NCBI RefSeq assembly: GCF_900403705.1 | Contig: NZ_OUNR01000001.1 | Span: forward strand, 434,001-498,000 | Reading direction: 5' to 3' | Origin: Nitrospira lenta | GTDB taxonomy: Bacteria > Nitrospirota > Nitrospiria > Nitrospirales > Nitrospiraceae | DNA length: 64,000 nucleotides | Shown: in pieces, positions 1-7,576 of the stretch | Layout: each line of letters opens with the position of its first letter | Position numbering within the stretch: the stretch's first letter is position 1 | Notes under the pieces: model-generated | What the model saw: only the letters and a program-made list of their open reading frames with translations | Told to the model about the DNA's origin: nothing | Databases searched by the model: none | Translations under genes and position numbers: made by a program

Positions 1-384
1 TTTACCCTGACGGCAGGCAATCTGGGCAGCGGAACGTCTAACGTGTTTCTGCGGGTCGCCACCGTGGGCGCGTTCGATACCACGCTCAACCAGAGTCTCA
101 CCGGGTTCACGCTGAACGGCGTCTCCGGCGCCTACTCGCAGTTGTTCAACGAAACCATCACCGGCGGATTCGGCGGGAACGAAGTCGAAGGCCTTGTGAG
201 CTGGCTGGGTGTGACGCACACCGGATCGTTGAATATCGCGTTCCACGCCATCGGCAGCAGCGTGAGCCTGGACCAGCTTTCCCTTGATGTGGCCCCGGTG
301 CCATTACCCGCCGCAGTGTACCTGATGGGTTCTGGACTTGCGGGAATCGCGGCCATGGCTCGGCGCAGACAGCGAGCCGTCTAA
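1..384 (+). CDS. VPLPA/PEP-CTERM-like surface protein, 3' part only
   Basis: The frame is open from the first base of the window, so this is the C-terminal 127 residues of a gene that starts outside. The visible part is Gly/Thr/Ser/Asn-rich with beta-type composition. It ends with a C-terminal sorting signal: the short motif VPLPAA, a hydrophobic stretch of about 17 residues, and a basic tail (ARRRQR). Proteins with this tripartite end are exported and are thought to be processed by exosortase-type membrane enzymes, so an extracellular or cell-surface location is inferred. No catalytic domain is visible in this fragment. The gene lies 49 bp upstream of the TonB receptor on the same strand, but nothing shows a functional link. 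The function is unknown. Confidence 0.75.
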   Translation, partial: FTLTAGNLGSGTSNVFLRVATVGAFDTTLNQSLTGFTLNGVSGAYSQLFNETITGGFGGNEVEGLVSWLGVTHTGSLNIAFHAIGSSVSLDQLSLDVAPVPLPAAVYLMGSGLAGIAAMARRRQRAV

Positions 385-433
385 GGATCCTGGTCTATTC
401 CGCATAGGAGTGGCCGCCTGCCGAAGGGCGGCC

Positions 434-2857
434 ATGCGAATGCGTATATGCAGCATGAATTGCGCACACTGGGGAATTGTCATGACGGTCGTGGCACTGC
501 TGCATGCATGGCCTGTTCAGGGGGGGGCGGCGGATATTCGTCCGTTGCCCAACCCGCTGCCCGCAGATCAGGAACGCCGGAGTATCGCCGCGAGCAGCCC
601 AGCGCCAGCGGCGCTGAGCCAAGCCACGACCGCGGAACAGAACCGTGGGGAGAGCCGATCGCACATGACAGAGCGCAATGACACTGCGGCTGCGCGGCCA
701 TCGATGGAGACGCCGAGTCTTGAGCAAGGAGACACGCTGATGATCGCGGAAGTGGAAGTGACAGGGAGACGCGAGGCCGTCGAATTCGATCCGACGCGCT
801 CGCGCACGACCCTGACCGCCAAGGAACTAGAACGCCGGCAGTCGGACAATGTCTTCACGGTGCTCCAGGATACCCCCGGCGTCTCGGTCAACGGCGGACC
901 GCTCGCCAGCGGCATGAAATTCAACATTCGCGGTTTCAGTGACTCAGAAGACGTGCTGATCAAGCTCGACGGCGCCATGCGCAATTTCGAGAAGTACCGC
1001 TTCGGCAGCGGCGTCTTCATCGAGCCTGAATTATTGAAAGCCATCGAGGTGACACGCGGGCCGGCGGGCGCGCTGCAAGGCTCCGGCGCGATCGGCGGAG
1101 TGGTGGAGATGCGGACCAAGGACGCCGCCGACCTCCTGGCGCCCGGGGATCGCGCAGGCGCGCGCATCAAGAGCGGGTGGTCCAGCAACAATGACGAAAA
1201 GCTTGGATCGGCGAGTGTCTATGGCGTCGTGCTCGATTCGATCGATCTCCTCGCCAATTTCACCCGGCGCTGGTCTGGCGACATCACCACGGCGAGCGGC
1301 GACCCATTAAAAAACACGAAGTCGAACCGCTTGAGCGGATTGGCAAAGGCGACGTACCGCCCGCGGCCCGGCGCATCGATCACCTTCGCAGAGACGTACT
1401 CCCAGGAAAGCACCTTGCAGCCCTTTGACGCCACGATCGGTATTCCCGGGGTGTTTGGATTTGTGCGGCGAGCCGTGACCGACAGCACTCCCACCGCCAA
1501 TTTCGAATACACGCCGGCCTCGCACACGCTTGCGCCCTGGATCAATCTCAGAGGCACGCTCGGTCATACGAGCACCAGCGTCACCGATTCCGATAGACAA
1601 AATGCCAAAGGCGTGTTGATCCCGAACTCGCCTACAAATTTCTTCGACTACCGGATTCTGACGCTCGATCTGAGAAACACCTCTATGCTGCGCATCAACC
1701 CCGTGCGCAATGCGCTCACCTACGGCATCCAATACAACCACAACAGCCGCACGACCAAGACCGAGCAGGTCAGCCCCGTCGGACGACAGACCGTGGACAA
1801 CCTGAGTCAGCCGTCAGGTCTCAAGTCCAATCTGGCCTTCATGGTGGAGGATCGACTGGAGATCGGCGACATGACTTTCACCGCCGGCCTCCGCCACGAC
1901 CAGTATGCCGTCGAGGTCAACGCACAAGAGACTCGCACTCTGTTGCAAACCGAAGGCCGCAGCCCGCGCATTGAATTCGCGAAGACCGTGCCCAGCGCCG
2001 GCATTGCATGGAACATGCTGGGCGGCCCCCTGACCATTTTCTACAATTATGCGGAAGCGTTCCGGCCGCCGCTTGTCGACGAATTGTTCACGCAAGGCGG
2101 ATTCAGCCGTTGTCAGCCTTTATATTTCGGTGCGCTCGCGCCGGATTCCAGAGTCTGCGGCGATCGCTACAGGCCCGAGACATCGCGGAACCATGAAGTC
2201 GGCCTGTCGCTCAACTATCCCCGCCTATTCGCCGGCGTCGATGCGCTCACGGCGAAAGTGGTGGTGTACCGCAACCGCGTTCAACACATCCTCGAATCGC
2301 TCGCGGCGCGGACGTCGAGCGGAGTGCTCTGCGATCCGTTCAATAGTTTGGGACAGGGCAATACCGTCTGCACGCACCTCACGCAAGACGGGCAAGAGCA
2401 TCGGGAAGGGATTGAGTTCGAGCTTGGGTTTCGGACGGAACACTGGTTCAGCAACCTGAACCTCGCCGCCGTACGCGGCAAGCAAGTCTGCGAGGGCGAA
2501 CGCGCGATGTACGACATCCCCGGCAATACCTTGGTGTTCACCCTCGGGCGCAGCGATTTGGGAAACCGGCTCGAATACGGGTATCGCATCCGCGCCGTCG
2601 GTCCCCGCCGAGTGATCACCGGCTCCAGCGCCCAAATCGCCTCCCCCTGCAACACCGGCCTCACGATCGGGGACCAGGCCGGGTATCTCCTGCACAATCT
2701 GTTTGCGGCATACCGGCCCCATCAGATGCTCAGCCTGAACCTGACTCTCGATAATTTCACCAACACTCGGTACTTCCTCAACGATGGCTTTGGTGGAGGA
2801 ATCGGCCAGGAGGCACCGGGCTACAACCTGCGCGTCTTCGCGTCACTGTCGTTCTGA
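434..2857 (+). CDS. TonB-dependent outer-membrane receptor, heme/hemoglobin-receptor-like
   Basis: This is an 807-residue protein with a signal peptide (about residues 1-33, hydrophobic core around VVALLHAWP). A linker with a TonB-box-like EVEVTGRR follows. The plug domain (about 120-235) contains TPGVSV, FNIRGF, VTRGPAG and GSGAIGG, and a long 22-strand-type barrel runs to a C-terminal Phe (FASLSF), as outer-membrane proteins require. The plug wording matches the hemoglobin/transferrin/lactoferrin receptor group of TonB receptors. The substrate is inferred only by family; heme, a cobalamin precursor or a siderophore are all possible. The open frame extends upstream to 338, but the ATG at 434 directly precedes the signal peptide and has AAGGG six bases upstream. 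The downstream regulator, exported chelatase and PepSY protein lie on the same strand and suggest a metal or tetrapyrrole uptake locus. Confidence 0.85.
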   Translation: MRMRICSMNCAHWGIVMTVVALLHAWPVQGGAADIRPLPNPLPADQERRSIAASSPAPAALSQATTAEQNRGESRSHMTERNDTAAARPSMETPSLEQGDTLMIAEVEVTGRREAVEFDPTRSRTTLTAKELERRQSDNVFTVLQDTPGVSVNGGPLASGMKFNIRGFSDSEDVLIKLDGAMRNFEKYRFGSGVFIEPELLKAIEVTRGPAGALQGSGAIGGVVEMRTKDAADLLAPGDRAGARIKSGWSSNNDEKLGSASVYGVVLDSIDLLANFTRRWSGDITTASGDPLKNTKSNRLSGLAKATYRPRPGASITFAETYSQESTLQPFDATIGIPGVFGFVRRAVTDSTPTANFEYTPASHTLAPWINLRGTLGHTSTSVTDSDRQNAKGVLIPNSPTNFFDYRILTLDLRNTSMLRINPVRNALTYGIQYNHNSRTTKTEQVSPVGRQTVDNLSQPSGLKSNLAFMVEDRLEIGDMTFTAGLRHDQYAVEVNAQETRTLLQTEGRSPRIEFAKTVPSAGIAWNMLGGPLTIFYNYAEAFRPPLVDELFTQGGFSRCQPLYFGALAPDSRVCGDRYRPETSRNHEVGLSLNYPRLFAGVDALTAKVVVYRNRVQHILESLAARTSSGVLCDPFNSLGQGNTVCTHLTQDGQEHREGIEFELGFRTEHWFSNLNLAAVRGKQVCEGERAMYDIPGNTLVFTLGRSDLGNRLEYGYRIRAVGPRRVITGSSAQIASPCNTGLTIGDQAGYLLHNLFAAYRPHQMLSLNLTLDNFTNTRYFLNDGFGGGIGQEAPGYNLRVFASLSF

Positions 2858-3040
2858 TGATCTATGGCAACAGACACCACTATGCGTTCACACAAACCGC
2901 CGCGAAGCCAGGCCAGAAGCAAGGTCATGGACGGCGCACTCGCCCCCATGGACCCGGCCATACGTCCGACAACTGTCACCCTCCCATCGGTGACGAAATG
3001 CACACCATGCAAACGTTCTGAAACTGACACAAGGAACCGA

Positions 3041-4489
3041 ATGAAACACCCGCACGACTCTCTACGCCGGATCAACGCGCAGCCCAGGGTCAATTCGCTC
3101 TGTCTGGTTGGGGCGCTGCTCTTACTTAGCCTCACCAGTATTGAGACGCACGCTTCCGGGATATTGCCGGTCGACGAAGGGGCCGGATCCGTCGGCTTCG
3201 CGTCCGACACACAGCCCTGGCTTATCAGCCATCGCCTGCCCGAAAAGACCGAGACGCAGGATGCCGCGCTCGTGCTTCACGAGCGACCGGAGAACATGGC
3301 CCCCGTAGTGCCGGCGTCGCGCCAGAATCCCGCTGCGGATACCGGAAGACCGTCTCATTGGATCGATCAATGCTCCCCCCGGTTCACCTTCGATCGGTCT
3401 CTTCAAGATGTCGCGTATTCCAGTCCTGCACAGCCGCACGCTGGAGCGATCGACGCAGGAAGCAATGCACCGGCAGTGCCGATTTCTACGCCTCCGTCTT
3501 CAGGCCTTCTCTTCATGACAGCGTTGGTGGGGATGCTGGGGACCGTGACCGCGGTGCGGGGAGAGGCGCGCTTCAAGCGAGCCGTGCCTGCGTCCGACCT
3601 TGCCCCGCCTCGGCGAGGCGCGGCCGTGCCGATTGTCGTGCTCACATCCGACGGTGGGTTGGCCACCCAGCTGGAAGGGTATTTACATCGCGCGGGCTAT
3701 GAAGCCCGAGTGGCAGCCACACCCAGCGAGATCGTTGCCCTCACGGATCCGGCGTCGCTCTTGTTGGTGTTGGTGGATTGCCGGACCCACGATTGGGACA
3801 TGCTTCGGACAGATTCCTCACTGCGCCATGTCCTGCTGATGGCCGTCGTTCCTCCCGACTGCTTCTACACCGAGTGCCATGTGATCGCGGACCTAGAACG
3901 AGGGATGGACGGCATCTACGAGATGCACGACGGGCATCGCCTGTTCATCGCCAAGGTCGGCGCCTATCTCCGGCGGGCGCGATGCGCGAGCGCGCGGCGA
4001 GGCGTCCATCATGTGGGCGCCATTGAGCTGGACGGCGATGCGCACGAGGTGACCATTGCCGGACGGCCGGTGAAGCTCACCACCAAGCCTTTCGCCATTC
4101 TCAGCGTCCTCATGCGGGAACCATCCAAGGTATTCAGCCGAAGCAAATTGATCGATCTTGTATGGGGGCCAGACATTGCAGTCGGCGAACACACCGTAGA
4201 TGTCCATGTGCACGTGCTTCGGCAGCTGCTGGATCGTGAGCCACACTGCCGTTGCGAGCTGCTGACAATCAATCGGATCGGCTTCACCTTGAGACCGGTC
4301 GCCGCCGCCGGATCAATCCGAACGAACAGGCTCCGTCCCATATCCCACGCCAGCTCCGATTCACAAGCACACGCACGAACGACGCCGGGAACTATGTCGA
4401 AGCACGTGGCAGCGCGGGCGCATCGACTCTTGATGGGGCCGCCGCTCAATACCACGGCGAGCGCATGCATTGCGGCGCCCTGCGGATGA
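3041..4489 (+). CDS. Membrane-anchored regulator: extracytoplasmic N-terminus, pseudo-receiver, OmpR-type winged helix
   Basis: A 482-residue protein with an unusual order of parts. It begins with an N-terminal hydrophobic signal or anchor (about residues 17-38, ending THASG), followed by a Pro/Ser-rich stretch of about 115 residues that should lie outside the membrane. A second hydrophobic segment (about 153-173, LLFMTALVGMLGT) is followed by R/K-rich sequence, which places what follows in the cytoplasm. A CheY-like domain (about 195-315) keeps an Asp in LVDCRT but lacks the usual acidic pair and Lys, so it looks like a pseudo-receiver. Last comes an OmpR/PhoB winged helix (about 327-420: LTTKPFAIL, SRSKLIDLVWG, VDVHVHVLRQLL). 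The ATG at 3041 has AAGGAA four bases upstream; an upstream in-frame ATG at 2864 lacks this and gives no signal peptide. It probably controls the neighbouring uptake genes. That role is inferred. Confidence 0.75.
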   Translation: MKHPHDSLRRINAQPRVNSLCLVGALLLLSLTSIETHASGILPVDEGAGSVGFASDTQPWLISHRLPEKTETQDAALVLHERPENMAPVVPASRQNPAADTGRPSHWIDQCSPRFTFDRSLQDVAYSSPAQPHAGAIDAGSNAPAVPISTPPSSGLLFMTALVGMLGTVTAVRGEARFKRAVPASDLAPPRRGAAVPIVVLTSDGGLATQLEGYLHRAGYEARVAATPSEIVALTDPASLLLVLVDCRTHDWDMLRTDSSLRHVLLMAVVPPDCFYTECHVIADLERGMDGIYEMHDGHRLFIAKVGAYLRRARCASARRGVHHVGAIELDGDAHEVTIAGRPVKLTTKPFAILSVLMREPSKVFSRSKLIDLVWGPDIAVGEHTVDVHVHVLRQLLDREPHCRCELLTINRIGFTLRPVAAAGSIRTNRLRPISHASSDSQAHARTTPGTMSKHVAARAHRLLMGPPLNTTASACIAAPCG

Positions 4490-4526
4490 CGATTTGAACT
4501 CCCATTACTCACACAGGAGGTAGCAC

Positions 4527-5468
4527 ATGCCGGTCAAGATGATAGTCTTCTTCTCTGCGCTTCTGATGACAGTTGCTCCATGGGCAGCCCTGGCGGCGCC
4601 TACAACTCTTCCTTCATCTTCCAGCGCACCAAGGATCGGGGTCCTCCTGGTCAACCACGGGTCCAGATCCGTGACGTGGCGCCAATCCTTGCTCCAACTT
4701 GAAGCCCAGGTCGCTCCGACGATCATGCAGGGCCACGCAGTCCAGTCCGTTAAAACCGCGTTCATGGAATACACGGAGCCGTCCATCGCCACTCGCATGA
4801 AAGAATTCGATCACGAAGGATTCACCGACGTCATCATTGTGCCGGTCTTCTTGACCGTCAGCCCCCATACCTTTGACGACATTCCCACCATTGTGGGACT
4901 GAAGGAAGATCCGCATTCCATGCAGCAGCTCAAGATTGAAAATATCCAGCGGTACTCTCCGAAAGCCAAACCTCACATTACCCCGCCGCTCGACTTTACA
5001 GACATCCTTCAGAAGAACCTCCTCAGACGAGTGACGGCTCTCTCACACAATCCGGCTGATGAGGGTCTCGTGCTGATTGGATACGGCGATGAGACCTACG
5101 ACAAGGAATGGGTTGAGCTCTTCAACAAAGCGGCAGGCTACGTCAGAGAGCATACGGGCATTACGGGATATTCCTACGGCTGGTGCGGCCATATCGCGAA
5201 CTATAAACCTGAAGAGACGACTGCGGCCATCAACTCGGTCCTCAAAACGTCAGGCACAGCCCTCGTCATCCCTGTGCTGGTTGCGCACGACGAACAGTTT
5301 CAAATTAAGATTATCGGCGATGGGATCGCCAAAGTCCCCGACAGTAAAAAGCGTGTGCAATATAGACCGGATTCCATTCTGCCCGATCCGAACATCGAGC
5401 GATGGGTGGTCGCGGTCACCGACGAGTATGTGCGGAAGATTCAACCGCAAGTCTCCAGAGTGAACTGA
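4527..5468 (+). CDS. Exported CbiK/CbiX-type tetrapyrrole metal chelatase
   Basis: A 313-residue protein with a clear Sec signal peptide (residues 1-24, cleavage near AALAAP), so it acts in the periplasm or is membrane-associated. The mature part resembles the two-lobed class II chelatases CbiK/CbiX, which insert Co2+ or Fe2+ into sirohydrochlorin. It has LLVNHGSR (catalytic-type His near residue 43), VPVFLTVSPHTFDDIP, and in the second lobe VLIGYGDE and IPVLVAHDEQ. Cytoplasmic homologues make siroheme or cobalamin; exported forms are known in Desulfovibrio, where a role in metal or heme handling has been proposed. A perfect AGGAGG lies six bases before the start. The stop overlaps the start of the next gene (TGATG), so the two are translationally coupled. 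Position after a TonB receptor supports a role in handling an imported metal or tetrapyrrole. Confidence 0.75.
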   Translation: MPVKMIVFFSALLMTVAPWAALAAPTTLPSSSSAPRIGVLLVNHGSRSVTWRQSLLQLEAQVAPTIMQGHAVQSVKTAFMEYTEPSIATRMKEFDHEGFTDVIIVPVFLTVSPHTFDDIPTIVGLKEDPHSMQQLKIENIQRYSPKAKPHITPPLDFTDILQKNLLRRVTALSHNPADEGLVLIGYGDETYDKEWVELFNKAAGYVREHTGITGYSYGWCGHIANYKPEETTAAINSVLKTSGTALVIPVLVAHDEQFQIKIIGDGIAKVPDSKKRVQYRPDSILPDPNIERWVVAVTDEYVRKIQPQVSRVN

Positions 5469-6064
5469 TGCTGAAATGGATGACAACCAGACTCCGCTGG
5501 CCGGGACCGGACGCCATCACGCGCTTCAACATGGCGGCGCACAGGGACATCGGATATGCCTGCGCCTCTCTGATTCTGGCCTATTGCCTGTCAGGCATTG
5601 CCCTCAATCATATCGGCGATTGGAATCCTGATTTCATCGTGTCGAGACAGTCGATCTCGTTGCCTCATCCCTTCGCGAAAGAAGACATTACACAAGAACG
5701 AATCGCGGAGTTTGGACAACTGGTCCAGGAAGAGAACTACAAGGTCTACGATTTCCCGACCTCCGACCAGGTCAAAATCTATTATGACAACGCGTCGCTT
5801 CATCTGCATTTCGCGGACGGACGCGGCACCTATGAGAAAGTCTCTCGGAGACCGGTTTTATATCAGGTCAACGCCTTGCACTTGAATCGCCTCAAAGGAT
5901 GGAAATGGGCGGCGGACGCGTTTGCACTGATCTTGATTATCCTCAGCTTTACAGGATTGTTCCTTTTGAAAGGCAAGTATGGAATGGCGCGCAGAGGGAA
6001 ATGGCTGGTTGCCGTCGGCATGCTGCCGCCGTTGCTGGCGCTGCTGCTGTTTGAGCTGAAGTGA
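5468..6064 (+). CDS. PepSY-like small membrane protein
   Basis: A 198-residue membrane protein whose ATG overlaps the stop of the chelatase gene by one base. Near the N-terminus RFNMAAHRDIGYACAS leads into a transmembrane helix (about residues 22-42, SLILAYCLSGIALNH). An extracytoplasmic loop of about 90 residues follows, including ITQERIAEFGQLVQEE and YYDNASLHLHFADG, a PepSY-like arrangement. The end has a second helix (LILIILSFTGLFLL), a short basic loop (KGKYGMARRGK) and a third hydrophobic helix ending in FELK. PepSY-TM proteins often accompany TonB receptors and are thought to act in iron-siderophore reduction or release. That role here is inferred from family and neighbours. This is a short form: the multi-domain PepSY-TM reductases are usually two or more times longer. 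Confidence 0.65.
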   Translation: MLKWMTTRLRWPGPDAITRFNMAAHRDIGYACASLILAYCLSGIALNHIGDWNPDFIVSRQSISLPHPFAKEDITQERIAEFGQLVQEENYKVYDFPTSDQVKIYYDNASLHLHFADGRGTYEKVSRRPVLYQVNALHLNRLKGWKWAADAFALILIILSFTGLFLLKGKYGMARRGKWLVAVGMLPPLLALLLFELK

Positions 6065-6118
6065 GGGATCTTGTCGAGATCGGTCGAGCATCCCCCTTCG
6101 AACATATCCTTCCCGAGC

Positions 6119-6151
6119 AAAGAGGCGCGATTCGTAGTATCCCGCCTCTTT
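6119..6151 (+). terminator. Hairpin downstream of the TonB/chelatase operon
   Basis: A perfect 9-bp stem (AAAGAGGCG at 6119-6127 with CGCCTCTTT at 6143-6151) and a 15-base loop, 55 bp after the PepSY gene stop. There is no long T tract, so it may be a transcript-stabilising hairpin or a weak terminator rather than the main stop. Confidence 0.5.
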
Positions 6152-6153
6152 GC

Positions 6154-6200
6154 GGCGGGGGGCCTCAGTCCTCCTGGGTCCCCCCGCCCTATTATTTCTT
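6154..6200 (+). terminator. GC-rich hairpin, candidate terminator of the 434-6064 operon
   Basis: Stem GGCGGGGGG (6154-6162) with CCCCCCGCC (6180-6188), followed by a T-rich but interrupted tract (CTATTATTTCTT). It comes directly after the previous hairpin, so the operon ends in stacked structures. Confidence 0.55.
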
Positions 6201-6240
6201 GGATTGGACCGCACAAGAATCTGTGAGCCGTTTCAGCGAT

Positions 6241-6280
6241 AACAAAAGGGCGGATGGGGTCACCCCACCCGCCCTTTGTT
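6241..6280. terminator. Bidirectional terminator between convergent genes
   Basis: An almost perfect inverted repeat of about 20 bp per arm (AACAAAAGGGCGGATGGGGT against ACCCCACCCGCCCTTTGTT), with A-rich and T-rich flanks on both sides. It sits between the rightward TonB operon and the leftward bacterioferritin genes and can serve both. Confidence 0.75.
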
Positions 6281-6349
6281 CACTACCGGTCGGCCTTGAG
6301 AGGCACGGACAACCGCTCCATCTCCAGGCGCTTCATACCGAGAAACGGT

Positions 6350-6820
6350 TTACGACTTAATCTGCTCGGCGAGATACCCCGTCAACCCCACCTGGGCGAT
6401 CGTGGTGAGTTGTCGCTCAAAGTAATCGACATGTTCTTCTGAATCCACCACCATCTCTTCCAACTTCTGGCGGGTAGTAAAGTCTCCGACTGCGGTCGCA
6501 TGAACGATCGCCTTCCGCAGCATCTCCACATCTTCCCGTTCAAACGCCAGGTTGGTCTCGAAAAGACCTTGCACCGACTGACTCCCCTTTACCTCGTCTA
6601 ACTTCCCAACATCCGGCTGGCCGCCCAGATACAGCATATGACGAACCAGCTGCGAGGAATGAGTGACTTCTTCCGTATACAAATGTTGAAACTTATCGGC
6701 CAATCGTTCATAGCCCCAGTGACGGCACAGCTCTGCGTGCAACAGATATTGATGCACCGCAGTTAACTCGGCGGTCAGGATGGTTCCAAGCTGATCGAGA
6801 ATCCCCTCTTTGGCTTTCAT
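6350..6820 (-). CDS. bfr: Bacterioferritin subunit with ferroxidase-type site but no heme Met
   Basis: A 156-residue protein, full length for bacterioferritin (E. coli Bfr 158), that aligns without gaps. Ferroxidase ligands E18, E51, H54, E94 and H130 are present; E127 is Ser, though D126 and E128/E129 flank it. The heme-ligating Met52 of classical Bfr is Val here (EVTH), so this subunit should not bind the inter-subunit heme by itself. It would oxidise Fe2+ and store iron as a 24-mer shell in the cytoplasm. It is the downstream gene of a two-gene unit, 45 bp after the second bfr, with AAAGGGAA before its ATG. The neighbour has the reverse residue pattern, so a mixed shell is likely. Confidence 0.93.
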   Translation of the reverse strand: MKAKEGILDQLGTILTAELTAVHQYLLHAELCRHWGYERLADKFQHLYTEEVTHSSQLVRHMLYLGGQPDVGKLDEVKGSQSVQGLFETNLAFEREDVEMLRKAIVHATAVGDFTTRQKLEEMVVDSEEHVDYFERQLTTIAQVGLTGYLAEQIKS

Positions 6821-6865
6821 AACATTCCCTTTGTTTTAGCGCACGGACTGTTGTCGTGGCCTGAA

Positions 6866-7342
6866 CTAGCCTTCCTTCGTGATCTGCTCGGCAAGATACA
6901 TCTCCAGGCCGACCTGCTTGATCGTTTCCATCTGCGTTTCGATCCAATCGATGTGCGCATCCACATCTTTCGCCATTTCTTCGAGCATATGGCGGGTCGT
7001 GAAGTCGGTCACCTTCATGCAATGCACGACGCCTTCATTCAGCAGCGTCAGCATTTCCTGCTCGGCCGCCAGATCCAGCTTGAACTGTTCCGGCACCGTC
7101 TCGCCGACATGCACCGTATTCATGCGCTGCACGTTCGGCACGCCTTCGAGATAGAGGATGTGCCCGATGAGTTCGTCGGCATCTTTCATTTCATCGATGC
7201 TGCGCTCGCGCACCTTATGCTGCAACCGTTCAAAGCCCCAGTTCTCGCACATCTTGGCATGCACAAAATACTGATTGATGGCCGTCAGGTCGGCCGTCAG
7301 CACCTTATTCAGAATATTGATGACGCCCTCTTTTGCTTTCAT
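6866..7342 (-). CDS. bfr: Bacterioferritin subunit with heme Met52 but degraded ferroxidase site
   Basis: A 158-residue protein, the same length as E. coli Bfr. The heme ligand Met52 is kept in the exact context SIDEMKDAD. Several ferroxidase positions are altered: E18 is Asp, H54 is Asp and E127 is Val, while E51, E94 and H130 remain. Such a subunit should bind heme b at the two-fold interface but oxidise iron poorly. Two-type shells with this division of labour are known from Magnetospirillum, Neisseria and Pseudomonas. It is the first gene of the pair; AAGGGGG precedes the ATG, and a sigma70-type promoter lies about 80 bp upstream. The heme could serve as the electron exit for releasing stored iron. 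Confidence 0.93.
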   Translation of the reverse strand: MKAKEGVINILNKVLTADLTAINQYFVHAKMCENWGFERLQHKVRERSIDEMKDADELIGHILYLEGVPNVQRMNTVHVGETVPEQFKLDLAAEQEMLTLLNEGVVHCMKVTDFTTRHMLEEMAKDVDAHIDWIETQMETIKQVGLEMYLAEQITKEG

Positions 7343-7393
7343 AGTGTGTTCCCCCTTTCAGAATGTGAGTGAGCCATCGGATCAGAAGCTCGC

Positions 7394-7420
7394 GCTATCA
7401 GATGACGTCATACGAATAGC
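7394..7420. promoter_or_regulatory. Candidate operator palindrome at the bacterioferritin transcription start
   Basis: The perfect 10-bp palindrome ATGACGTCAT (7402-7411) is nested in outer arms GCTAT (7394-7398) and ATAGC (7416-7420). It covers the predicted start site of bfr transcription, where a repressor would block initiation. It does not look like a Fur box. The bound factor is unknown. Confidence 0.4.
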
Positions 7421-7423
7421 TTC

Positions 7424-7452
7424 ATTATCGTCCGCAGCAAAGCGGTCGTCAA
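7424..7452 (-). promoter_or_regulatory. Sigma70-type promoter of the two-gene bacterioferritin unit
   Basis: On the minus strand TTGACG (7452-7447) and GATAAT (7429-7424) are separated by 17 bases. The spacer itself contains the inverted repeat CCGC-6-GCGG. Transcription should start near 7417, about 75 bases before the first bfr start codon. Confidence 0.6.
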
Positions 7453-7576
7453 CCAAGGAGATTCTGATTGAGAGAGAAAAAAGTTGAGCGTGATGAGTCT
7501 GCTTCTCAGTTTCGACGGAAGAAGAGTCGGTGCATGACGCGCATCGCCGCCACCAGATTACGGAAACTGTTTACCG

